From: Astrothelium macrocarpum
Lineage: Eukaryota > Ascomycota > Dothideomycetes > Trypetheliales > Trypetheliaceae
Reading direction: 5' to 3'
Length of the DNA: 64,000 nucleotides
Assembly (NCBI GenBank): GCA_021030915.1
Contig: JAGEMR010000120.1
Location: forward strand, 25,964-89,963
Below are positions 1 through 10,618 of the stretch, piece by piece; the stretch's first letter is position 1, and the number at the start of each line of letters is the position of its first letter. A program made the translations under genes and the position numbers. Under the pieces are notes generated by a model. It was not told where the DNA came from, ran no database searches, and saw only the letters and a program-made list of their open reading frames with translations.

Positions 1-925
1 GTGGGTCGCATCAGCAGAAAAAGAATAATGAATTAAACTATGAGCATTGCCATCCATCGGGATGTGGGTAAATTAAGACTGGATCGTCCAGCAGTGCTTG
101 AAATGCTGCTTCGTCTGAGTCAGGAACTCAAAATCGATCTTGCTTCCCATAGTAGATTGTACGAGGCTTAAAAAGACTTTCTTTGCGATTGCTACCTCGA
201 AATGAGAAAGCAAAGAAGCCAAAATAGCGAAAGTCTGTCCTGGCCTTGGAGAGGTGAGATGCTGTTGTGAGAATATCAGACTGTGGTGCAAAACCAATCA
301 GTCAAAGGAAGCCGTCCAAGATAGTTCTTGTTTTTTCTTTGTGATTAGAAGGCAGCCATTAAAACAAGAGAAGAACTATCAGAGGCGGTAAAGAACTTTA
401 ACTGCGCGGCGCATAAAGATTGACTAGGGCGTGAAATTCATCTGTTGATAGGAAATCCAGTGTAGGGGTGGGCTACGCTGTTCCTATTGGTGGCGGAGCA
501 GCTGAGCAGCCGAACTTTCTGATGCCACTGCCTACGCAATTTTCTTGGTTGATGCCAGTAAATGAACGCCCTGCTTTTGGCTGTGAAGTATTCCTAATAC
601 TCTTACTGTCGTCTTAATTTGCTCTTGCTACCTGAATACGTCTTTTAACGAGTAAGTGTATAGTACGATCCTGCGGCTTCATCTTTACGCCAAGGACACC
701 CAGCCTCTTGTGCTAATTCTCGAGTCGGTTATACCCAACCCTATTCTTCCTGGAATATCGAGACATATTAACGAAATTGTTGCAGCGGAATGGCTATCGG
801 GGGAGGTGCATCGAGGACGGTTGCTCTGGTCTTAACCGTGCTGCTGTGTCTTGCTTATCGTGAGTCGCTATCTCTATTAGCAAGGCTGCTATACATAAAC
901 CTGGCTATAGGCATGCTGAATATCA

Positions 926-1228
926 ATGTCGCTGACGGCTCTGCTAGCGGCTAAATGCGCCAGCAGCACAGGCGAAAATACCTGGGACCGTAACAACATT
1001 ATCCAGCTAGCGACGCTCTTGACTGGAGTTCCTGCGTTACTAGTAGCTCTGCTTGGCATTGGTGCGGCGGTGAAGAAATATCGCCAACGGTATCGCCAAC
1101 GATATCGCCATCTGGGTATGCAGCTTTCTGTTGATCAACTATTGTTGCATGCGTCGATGACGCGAAGAGTCCGAGAGCGAGACAAATCAACCAAGAACCA
1201 TGGTGGAAGAGACTGCCCCACAATGTAG
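926..1228 (+). CDS. possible small membrane protein, unrecognised
   Basis: A 100-residue frame with one predicted membrane segment at about residues 28-48 (rich in L, A, V, G). It is followed by a basic stretch in which the tripeptide YRQ is repeated, encoded by 12-bp tandem DNA units near 1080-1112. There is an ATG start, but a stop lies just upstream in frame and no good splice site links it to the 790 frame or to 1502-1912. I do not recognise a family. It could be a chance frame or the remnant of a larger membrane protein. Confidence 0.2.
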   Translation: MSLTALLAAKCASSTGENTWDRNNIIQLATLLTGVPALLVALLGIGAAVKKYRQRYRQRYRHLGMQLSVDQLLLHASMTRRVRERDKSTKNHGGRDCPTM

Positions 1229-1501
1229 AAAAGCTTTTTGAAGGAGGACGCCCGAGAGTTTGCTGGAGGAGAAAACTTAGGCTACTGAGAGAGTTAGCTA
1301 GAAAAAGGCTTTTTCTAACGTTACGTCCGCAGGATCAGTCCAAGACAATGTAGAGCTCCAAAGGGGATCGGATCCGCGTGCCCAGGACCAGGTTGTGCGA
1401 AATTGTTCAATAGTAGCGCATAGGCCTAACGTGAGTCGATCCTTCGTCGGATCGATTGTTGCAGCAACAAGCTTACAATCGTCAAGAGACAGAGTGAATC
1501 G

Positions 1502-1912
1502 ATGCCCGTTGATGACGCCCGAGGTCAGCGGGTATTGTTGAGATCGGGCCCACCATCTCCTTCACAATTTAGAACCGCGGTACCTAGTTCGATTAGCGAT
1601 GTGGGCTCCTGTCGACATTATCCTATAGACGAGACGACTCCCGCGATCTCCGAGAATATTCTGGGAACAGTGAGGACAACGAGTGAGATGCAGGCATCTT
1701 TGCCAGTAGCCCACATTTGCCAGGCAGCTGTATTGGATGATACGCGTCCATCGACCCTGGCCAGGGCTGAGAGCACCCATCAACTTATATCATGGTTCCA
1801 GGAGGCATATCATGATCTGAATGTTGAGCAGATGGGAGAGCGCGACGTATGGGAACGTGAAATGGAGGGTTGGACGGAACCGTCAGGCCATGCTGGCGTA
1901 CGGTCTGTGTAG
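1502..1912 (+). CDS. possible hypothetical protein
   Basis: A 136-residue frame starting with ATG, hydrophilic and serine/proline-containing at the N-terminus, with a charged C-terminal half. There is no signal peptide, membrane segment or known motif. It could be a 3' exon of a gene that also uses the 926-1228 region, but no in-phase junction was found. The frame has no homologue that I recognise and may be fortuitous. Confidence 0.15.
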   Translation: MPVDDARGQRVLLRSGPPSPSQFRTAVPSSISDVGSCRHYPIDETTPAISENILGTVRTTSEMQASLPVAHICQAAVLDDTRPSTLARAESTHQLISWFQEAYHDLNVEQMGERDVWEREMEGWTEPSGHAGVRSV

Positions 1913-4900
1913 AGCACAATGATGCCAAGCATGGATCAGCTTCCACGAGCCAGCTCAACAACGTTTGGGAGGTTCTTCATCATCCATAGAGTCTATGTGC
2001 ATTTATGTTTGATGCCAGTGGGGTTTCTGGTTGGGTTGAGACAGTCCATGGTAAAATTATTCTCGTGCTCTATCGATCAAGAGTCTATCGATAGTCTTTG
2101 CGACGTGGCCTCGTCAGCGGTGATCGCGGAGGGGGCGTGCGATAAATCTATTATGAGGGTGACGATGCATTTTCAAATATATGTTAGAAGCAAACATTGG
2201 TGTTCAGAAGTTGTGCTGCAGACGTTCGGGCTTATGATAGTTGGCCAGAGGAGAGAAGGTGATCGGAAGAGAGAAGGAGAAAGCCGCAGTGTTGCGCACT
2301 GTTTTTGAAGGGCGAGTTTTGCCAACTCATAAGCAACTTTAACCGAATCTGAATCCATTTTTCCAAAAATGCCCCGCTGAGCCACATAGAGCATATTGGC
2401 CAATCAACAGCCAGAACTGAAGATACATAGAGGAAGTACCTGTTCAGATATGATCTGACCACTCGTCACGCTAGCCATTGGTCATGAATTGGAGCTGTGC
2501 TGGCAACTCTTCCCGACTTTCGGAGCAATGGGTACGCCAGCTTCACTGAATACAGCCCTAGTCCTGCTCGCAAGTCGAAGTGTTCCGATATGGGCCAACT
2601 TGTGCAGGTGTATACCACTGATAATCAAAACAGCCTTGCGTGCTGAAAGTAGCTAACATCACCAGGAGCTATAATCGACAGTCTCACAACCCCTTCAACG
2701 CCGGGAAGGCCGCTCGTTAACGATCTTGGTATTGCATCTACCTATGAACCCCCCCAGTTTTCTAGCAACGAACTCCTACCTTCCGAAAATCCTGACTGCT
2801 ATACTTCGATGACGATGTAAGGTTTGCTTATACATGAGTCGTGTTCTGGTCATGCAGGAAAACGGCGCAACAGTCATGATGCTGCTGACACCGTTTTCAT
2901 CGTTTCTTTGCGCTGAACACCAACACCAAGGAGTCTTAATGTGTGAATAGGAATCGAATCTACAGAGACGGAACCGCAGGACGGAAGCACTTACCAGTTG
3001 TCAACATACGATACGTAGCTTCGAAATCTAGAAAGAGATGAGCACAAAAGAAACAAGGAACCATGACTGAGTGTGTGGGAAGATCTTGGACTGAAGAAAG
3101 GATCTAAAACCCCGTAGAAGGACTTGATGTGATGCTGAGATGGGGATCGTGTATCCATAGTGCTGCTGAGAGTTTTGGCTGAATTGAATTGAAGAAAGGG
3201 TCATTATCTCTTTCTCCCGCGCCCTCTAGTAGTAAATGGCAGAGTCCACCGCAAGAATCCTCACTACTAACAAGTCAGATACCAAACTTCAACAAGGATA
3301 TACCCACATTAGGCCGGTGAACGCCCGGATTCCTCCCTCAATGTCCGAGTATGAACATTCTGTAGCTGGTATGGCAGGGCAAGACTCGTGAAGACACTTG
3401 GGCAACCTTTTGAGGAAGATTAGACGCTGCACTGCTAACGACGCCTAGCGGAGGCCGATGCAAGGTATCGCGAAGCTTTGTCAAGCTTCGACCAACTTGT
3501 AATTGTCTCACACGAAGAGACTGCAACTTGGCCTGTACCATGGCTGACGTTGATGCCGAAACGGATAGAAACAAAGACGCCGATGAAGTCCTGAACTCGT
3601 TGAATCAGAAACTTGTAAGAGACTGGGATGTGCCTCCGAAACGGAAACTTCAGCACGTTGTGAAGGTCACGGACATGCGTTATACATATTCTCGTAGGAG
3701 GGATATGGACGCACTTTACTCTAGGACCATGCTCTACCTCTCAAAGCATGGAATAACTACTTCAATAGCCAAGGATATTGGTAGACAAGGGTCAGCTTCC
3801 ATTTACGAAAGTTGAAGTGATTACGTCTCCACCAACTATGAATATTCCGCGGATAAACTTGCCACTCCAAAAATTAAGTGATCCCGTTTTTATGGACATG
3901 CAAATCACACGTTTCAAGAAAAGGCCCAGGGCCGCTGGTTGCTCCATTGAAGTCTAGCTTTCCTCTACTGTAGACCACTGTCAACTACATTCGGAACACT
4001 GTCAATTCTGAAACGGTGACATAGAGATGTACATCATAGTCCATGAAGATGATTCATTGGCAATCGCTCTCAATTAGTCTCAGGAATCGGTTAAGCTCTT
4101 CATCCATGCAAGTTCGAGTCTTCTATGGTTTCTCTTAGAGTATCTTCTCGCATCGCAGGATGTCACTTGAAGCCAGAGCATGCTAGTGTTGCTAGTTATA
4201 TTTTCGGACATTTGCAGGCGTCGTTGATAATGAGGAAGACACGAGGTGATCCACGCTGATGGCGTTCTGCACATCAGTAATAAAATGTTTCCAAGAATTA
4301 AATATTTGGCGCGCCGCTCGTCTGTAATTTGGGCGAGCTATTGTAGTATCACTATTGATATATTGCCGTCATCTACAAAATTCCGTACTTGAGACTCGAG
4401 CACTGTGAGGAGCGCTCGAGGAAAAATGTCATGAGTGGCCGATGCATGATCCATTAATTGAGGTGATAGGCAAACCCGACACTGTATCTGTCGCGCACAT
4501 ACTTGAGACCAGAATCATGAGCTGCCATCTCAAGGTTGCATTCTTAGTCTGGCTGATGTTTTGTGCGGGGGTCGAGAAAACCCTTAAAAAATATCAGTGT
4601 TAACCTCCGTGAGAAGGATGTGGATCGTACCGATTTCACTAATCTAATGTACGTGAGCCGTCTAATCATCTGAGGGTCGAATCAGGTTCATCGACGAGAG
4701 CTTACTGGTTAATTTTACGGAATAGCAACCTTTCTGCCATAGTTCAGTAAAAGTAGGAAAGTGTGAACCTTGGGATCTCAAAGGCGTGTAGGTCCTGTAC
4801 AACCGCCTTCACGGTTTGAAATAATCTTTGCTTCTTAACCCGAGTGGTCGCTGATGGATGCAGCCCGTCCACAAATGCAATCTTCAAGGTACCGGCCTTT

Positions 4901-5141
4901 CTAAAATAAGGTTACGAAAGAATCAGGCTCCGCGGCGCGAGACCCATTCAGTGGAGGTTCTCGATTGTTCCAGGACGTGGCATAATCATGACCGTGTTAG
5001 AACGAAAAGTCAGATAAGTGGTTATTATATAACAGTTCTTGATCATTTGATTCGCAAGTCAAGCACATCATTTCTCTTTAGTCGACCAGCGGTGATTTGC
5101 TCGACACAACAGATGATTTTCGACGGTTGCAATTGCTGGCA

Positions 5142-6236
5142 TCAAGGTTTCAAATTCTCCACCGCCCATTTCATTGTTTTCTCAATTGCTGCATCCTGAT
5201 CCATCAGTGGTCGATATCCCAAACGCTCCTTCGCCTTTTCAATCGACCAGTGGCATCCCCCATCCAAGTGATCAATCTCCTGCCTTCGCATTTGAGGTTT
5301 CTTCGTCCCTAAAGTGAAAAGCCAGTACGCCCACTCGCCTGTTGATGCCATTGCCTGAATTACTCCAAGCGGAATCTTTTTCACCTCATCTGGCTTTACA
5401 GGTGCACCAGCAGCAGCATAGCACTTACGCATAAAGTCAAAAAATGGTATCGGCTTGCCATCAGTGATGAAATATGCCTCTCCATCTGGCGTCGGTTCTG
5501 TGGTTCCATTGGCGCGTAACAGGACCTTGGCGGTAAGCACATGAGCTTCTGCGGCACTCTCGATATAGAGAAATTCGAATGCTTTCTCATTGTTACCGAG
5601 TTGCATGTTCTGCTCGCCTTTGCGGATGCTTTCCATGATTCGAGGAATAAAATTATTGTCATTTTCGCCATAGATGGCTGGAATCCGCAGCGTCGCCGTA
5701 CGTAAATCGACACCATTGGCTGCTAGTACCAATTTATCCGCAATTGCCTTCGTTTTTCCGTACGGGTTGTTGTAAGTAGTATCATCCCACAATTGTGCCC
5801 CGTCTTCCGTTAGCATGCTCTGGCTCGGTCTTTGTGCAGAATCCGAGCTCGTGTACACAAATGCTCTTGTCTCTTTACACGCCTTCGCACACTCTAGGAG
5901 CACTTTCGTGCCTTCCACATTGGTGCGTTGCAAAGTATTTGCATCGCTCGTGTTCTTGGGCGACGAGGTATGAATGACAACCATTGGCTTGAATTCTGCA
6001 AAGAGTGCCGTGACGGCGGCATTGTCAGCGATGTCCACGCTGCGGTAAGCCGCCCTCGGGTCAGTGTGCCTTTGATTTTGCCTTGCGGATGCATTGCGGC
6101 TAACAATGATGATAGTAGCGGGCGACCCTTCAGCATCGTTCAATAGGCGCTGGACGATATGTCCACCAAGAAAACCAGACCCCCCAGTTACTAGGACATT
6201 TTGGAGGGAATTGATATTATTCCCAGTGGTGGCCAT
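5142..6236 (-). CDS. extended SDR / NAD(P)-dependent epimerase-dehydratase (3-beta-HSD-like)
   Basis: A 364-residue intronless protein of the extended short-chain dehydrogenase/reductase superfamily. Members oxidise or reduce sugar- or sterol-type substrates with NAD(P). The N-terminal Rossmann fold has the glycine-rich loop TGGSGFLGG (residues 17-25). A serine-rich strand at about 129-133 precedes the catalytic pair Y159-x3-K163 (YGKTK). The overall layout, with a C-terminal substrate region at about 190-350, resembles fungal sterol-4-alpha-carboxylate 3-dehydrogenase (Erg26-type) and 3-beta-HSD-like proteins. There is no clear C-terminal membrane anchor, so I do not assign it as Erg26. The ATG at 6236 directly precedes the Rossmann fold and fits the family's usual length. 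It stands alone, with more than 1 kb of non-coding DNA on each side. The substrate is unknown. Confidence 0.9.
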   Translation of the reverse strand: MATTGNNINSLQNVLVTGGSGFLGGHIVQRLLNDAEGSPATIIIVSRNASARQNQRHTDPRAAYRSVDIADNAAVTALFAEFKPMVVIHTSSPKNTSDANTLQRTNVEGTKVLLECAKACKETRAFVYTSSDSAQRPSQSMLTEDGAQLWDDTTYNNPYGKTKAIADKLVLAANGVDLRTATLRIPAIYGENDNNFIPRIMESIRKGEQNMQLGNNEKAFEFLYIESAAEAHVLTAKVLLRANGTTEPTPDGEAYFITDGKPIPFFDFMRKCYAAAGAPVKPDEVKKIPLGVIQAMASTGEWAYWLFTLGTKKPQMRRQEIDHLDGGCHWSIEKAKERLGYRPLMDQDAAIEKTMKWAVENLKP

Positions 6237-7715
6237 TGCTTGGTCTGATCATTGGCAAGCGTGTACACGAGATAAGCCTAGTACAAGATTATGATGTCTC
6301 TCGTAAAGAACTAGAACAGTAAGATGCGAATATCACCAGAACAAATAGGGCCGCTTATCCTTAGATACAGTAAAAGACTGTCACCTGTCCCACTAAGACT
6401 CGTCAATGTGGAAATGCGCCGAGTATATTGCCAATGTTGGGCCAGAGAGAACACTTATTGAGCCACCACCTATCTCGCCGAGACAGCTTTTAAGACAGAT
6501 GATATTAGCCAGTCGAAAGGTGACAAGTCTTAGCATGTAGTAGACTGCGAAGTTGCCTTTCAGATTCCTTGGTCGCATTAGCAAAACGTGAAATTATTAG
6601 CACATTTTGTACATTTTCCGGAGTAACAATCAGACAGATGAAGCTCAGCTACGGAGTAAGGTAGGTAAGATCGGAGTTGATAAGTAATTGGTGACAAGCA
6701 CCGATTAGACATACACCTTACCCGTATTGGGATGGCTGGTTTTGCGCAGTCTTGGCGTGACAGAAAACTTTTCAGAGGCTAGGTACTCCGCAAGCGTGGT
6801 TGGAAACATGACAACACAAAGATTCTTGAATTGAGTGCGTTACATATTAAGAGGTGATAGGGTGTAGATGTCCGGACTGTACTCCGATAGCCACAGCACC
6901 GTTGACGACGTCATGGAGAGGTCTTATCGCTGTGCAAAGCTCGCTAAGTAGACGACTCTAATCAATGGAGCCAACATTCAGCCGTTTCGTTTCGTAGATG
7001 GTTTTGAGGAAGAAGAAAAAAGGAATCTTGTATTTTAGGTATACGCTGCATGACTACATGGTTCAGACGGTGCGGAAGTTTGGTTACGCTGTGACGCAAG
7101 CGGCATGGGCGCTCCAAAAGTCTTTAGGTACAAAACTCACCAGACGACAGGCTGATTCTTTTACTATTTAATTTTCACATGCTGGCTTCTTCTTCAGACT
7201 CTACCACATTCGTTACCGATATTTAACCGAACCTCCAAATTTACGAGCTCACGATGGATAATGCCGACTACCTTGAGCACCTCATTTCTCTCCGTCGCCA
7301 ATTCTCTCTCTTCAAGCTGATAAGGACAGCCTATCTCAAACTCCCATCTCCAATAGTCTCCAACTAATAAGATTTGGTAAACATGACTCCGATGACTTAG
7401 ACGAAGTCAGAAGCTCTGCGATTCAAGCAACCCGGAGCTCTCGGATCCACCAATTCCTGTCCTGTTTTCTGTAGTGATCAGTCCTGTCGCTGGAGTCGGT
7501 CGGTCTAAACTTGGAAGTAGAGGAGTCAGACGTTCGACTTTATTGAGATAATGCAAGAGCCTGAGTCCATCTTCGTTCCAAGCGAACGAGGCTACACAGA
7601 TCGTGGTCACGTCCTATCCTGCCCATGCACAACGGACCTCATTCAGTACTCCTCTCCCTTTTCGCAAGATCTTGTGCTTGCAATTTCTGTCGGTCATGTA
7701 TCTTTTCACTCTTTG
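6237..7715. other. intergenic, nothing recognised
   Basis: About 1.5 kb holding the promoter side of the epimerase gene and the 3' flank of the CorA-like gene. Only short frames are present. No repeat or RNA gene was recognised. Confidence 0.5.
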
Positions 7716-9096
7716 TCACGCCATCTTCTCCAACGTCATCACAAGCTCGGTCTTCTTATGCTTCAAACTCCCAGAAACTCTTTTCCTATCTCCAATGGCC
7801 CACAACCTCCAAACCAGGGTCACAATAAGTGTAAGAGGTATTGCGACTGCGAAATAGATCCACAAAGCTTCTGGCACTCGGCGGACTGTATTTGTGCTCC
7901 AGTCAAAGAACGACATACTGAAAAAGGACTGGTTGACTTGATTAGCGGTCCAATCTATGCTTTTTGGAGAGCGTTACTGTACAAAACGGGACACTCGAAC
8001 TTACGCAGACAAAGGTTGCCGGCAAGAAGATGAGGGTCATAGCGGCAATCGTCTTCATGGAAGAGCTGTCATGAAGGGTAGCTTTTGTTAACGCCAAGGT
8101 GGCTTTGGTATCTCGTTGAGCAATAAGGTTGTTGAGCTAATTGTCTGTGTTTAGTTTGAATTTGTAAAAGAGACCCACAAGTGACTCACAGCAGTAAACT
8201 GGTTCCCGATTCGTCTTGGTAGTACACCTAAGTCATACTGTGCAGTGTGGCTGAGCCTTCGTAACCAGGCAAATTTGCTAACTAGCACGCGGAATTCTTC
8301 GTTCGGCTTGTTTTGAAACGACTTTTTGAAGCTGTCGATGAAATCTTGCACCACTATGAGTGCATTGGTCTCAAAGTGCCATCTCCTTTCGAGTTTAATC
8401 AGGCTCGCGTTGCACAAAGTTGTCTTGTGTACCAGGTCACTGAGGTCAGTATGCTGAGACTCTTCGGCAACAGCAGTCTCGATTTCGTCAACTCTTCTCA
8501 TCAAATTGGCGAGGTCGCTGCAAGTTTGGTTAACATGACGTTCCAAAAGAAGTGATGGAATGAAAATCATTGGAAGACTGGTCTCTCGGAATCGTCGTGG
8601 TATCCCTTCGCCAAAGAGATTCATCAATGGAAGCTCTTCAATTGGGTCGGAGGATAAGTATATACTCGTGAAGAATTTTCCGCCGCCTGGCTGGCCATGG
8701 GTGCGGGCTGACACTGAGAAGAACAGGCCCCCATCTCGAGGAGTTTGGAGGAAGAATCCTACTTTTATCAGTGGACGAACCCAAACTATGATGCTTTACC
8801 TACTCGGTGGCTCATCAAGATAAGTAGCACTGCCACTCCCATTTCGCCAGATAATATCAAAATCTCTGGGCGAGCCCACATTGTGACGAATGTCTCTGTG
8901 AGGTAAGGGTAGTTGGAATGACTGGCCTAAGAAGCCATCGTTCCATTTGGGAATACTTTACAAGTTCAGTCTTAGCATTATCATGGGTTAAGTCAATTTA
9001 CAGTATGCTAAGCGCAACCTCGCGATGCTGCTGATGCTCATATGGTATCTCAACGACACGATCTATGACGAGATCGGGCGATGAAAAATCGGACAT
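7716..9096 (-). CDS. CorA-like membrane protein (spliced, five exons)
   Basis: I rebuilt this gene from exons 9002-9096, 8804-8955, 8190-8758, 8005-8136 and 7716-7928 (minus strand), which join in phase to 386 codons. Introns are 46, 45, 53 and 76 bp with GT-AG ends; the second acceptor could be 3 bp earlier. The protein has a soluble N-terminal domain and a coiled segment ending in LIAQRDTKATLALTKATLHD. It continues with SSSMKTIAAMTLIFLPATF, the first membrane helix of the fungal CorA-like family, then a short SFFSMSFFDW loop and a second helix (LWIYFAVAIPLTLIV). In true CorA Mg2+ channels the loop between the two helices carries GMN; here that motif is absent, as is common in this fungal family. 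Transport has not been shown for such proteins. The tail is basic and cytosolic-type. It is the first of two CorA-like genes in this region, flanking a kinase gene. Confidence 0.85.
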
Positions 9097-10618
9097 GCTT
9101 CACTAAAATATCAACAGTCAGAGAAGAGATGTGTTCGTCTTCAATATTTGGTAGATGGCCAGATTAACGTACAGGATACACAGCTGTAATGAGATTCATA
9201 TAGCATAAGGCGCGCAAAGAACATACGCACATAACCCGTAGAAGGGCTCTGGCTAATTCTGAGGACCGCACAAACCATAGGATGGTAGTGTAGTCTTTAT
9301 TTACAAAATATGGAGTCTCTATATATTTGCCCGGGGCAGTGCAAGGCTGACGAAGAGAAGCTTGAGGCGCGCACAACGCGTCCCCCGGTTTCCGCTTTAC
9401 GCGAACTTAACACGCAGCGTTTACGCGTAATTTATGAGTCTTCGTCTTTTGAAGAGAATATCTACGAGATTCAACGGGATCTTTACATAAAAACTCGTGT
9501 AAAAATTACAAGACTACCAAGATTTGGAAGTCTTGGCAGTTTGGGGGCCAATTGGGTACATGTTGTGACCCCTAATTTTTCCACCTATTCCATTCAACCC
9601 TCGCAAAGAAAGGCTTGCTCGCGATACGCTTCTGAGACTCCTCTGCTACGCGCCGTTATTCGACAGAGCGTGAGCACGTCATATTGGTATCGCAAAATTG
9701 AATGGTCTCCAATTGTCACAACACCAACATCTTCGCGTCACGCGTGGTAAGTGACCAAGCTGAAGAAGGGACTATTTTTTTGCGAAGGAACTCTGCAGCA
9801 CATGTTGTGTTTGTGTCTTGGCAAAGGACTTTTCGCTGGCCGTAAGATGGCTTCTATAAGGTATCTCTTTGTCTCGTCATCGGACTCAACGACATGGCTG
9901 AAATCTTGCGTACAACGAACCAGTCTGCTTAGCAAACTACGAGTAGCCAGCACGCATGTCATCTTGTCAGGTGAACAGTGGGAGCGCGATTAAATACATA
10001 GGTGATGAAGCTGAATGTGGGGCAATTTGCTTTTGGCAACAGCATTGAAGATACATTCTAACAGACTGACCCCTTCATAGAAATAACTTCAAATCTGCAG
10101 TTGAAACGGGATAGCTCTTAAAGACGTGTGACAATGAGTCTCAAGCTCTGTTCTATCTGCGAATCCGCCCCTACTGGACCTCAGCGTCTTTGACAGGAGC
10201 AGCTTCATCATTGCTCACAAGAGTCGTTCCAAAAAGCATTGGAGCTGGACTGCTTTATTTGCACTAGCATTTCTAACGTTGCCAGATTGCTGGGGAATTT
10301 TGGTCCATTTTTGGCTTAAACCGACACTGCTTTAGCACCCTCGACCCGCCAAAACCGGGACTGGAGCGCAACCATGTCTAAGTTTGATAGAAATCTGATT
10401 TTCACGCTAACGGGCTGTTTTGACCTTTTAGTCCCCATGGCCGATCTAGCCGTGGTACCTTAGAGGTAGCTTCCCACCAACAAATCTAGCGCAATTGTAC
10501 TTGACTTATCTCGGCGAATAGATCGTCCGCCGCAAGGTTCGATAGCGTAGCGCCTTAAAAGGCCCTCTGATGCGGGTATTGCACTTCAAGGCATCAAATA
10601 CTCATGTGGAGAGTAATG
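9097..10618. other. intergenic with possible short mobile-element relic
   Basis: No gene was recognised. The stretch contains a 163-bp segment with perfect 9-bp terminal inverted repeats (9561-9723), a small hairpin near 9518-9538 (CCAAGA/TCTTGG) and short frames on both strands that resemble nothing known. Confidence 0.45.
9561..9723. repeat. 163-bp segment with 9-bp terminal inverted repeats
   Basis: TGTTGTGAC at 9561-9569 is exactly inverted as GTCACAACA at 9715-9723, giving TG...CA ends of the kind found in solo LTRs and some MITEs. No target-site duplication is visible. It may be coincidence or a decayed element. Confidence 0.3.

Larger units (their letters stand above)
1..5141. other. 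gene-poor stretch, no convincing gene
   Basis: Both strands hold only short open frames with no recognisable domain. The largest are at 926-1228, 1502-1912, 1919-2308, 3528-3815 (+) and 73-297 (-). None joins convincingly to a neighbour through clear splice sites. A 55-codon hydrophobic frame starting at 790 overlaps the 926 frame. Base composition looks ordinary and not strongly AT-rich, so this is not obviously a RIP-degraded block. It may hold decayed genes or regulatory DNA. Confidence 0.5.

Noticed and set aside
1078..1112. 12-bp tandem units considered as a CRISPR-like or minisatellite array
   Set aside because: Only about three imperfect units without spacers.
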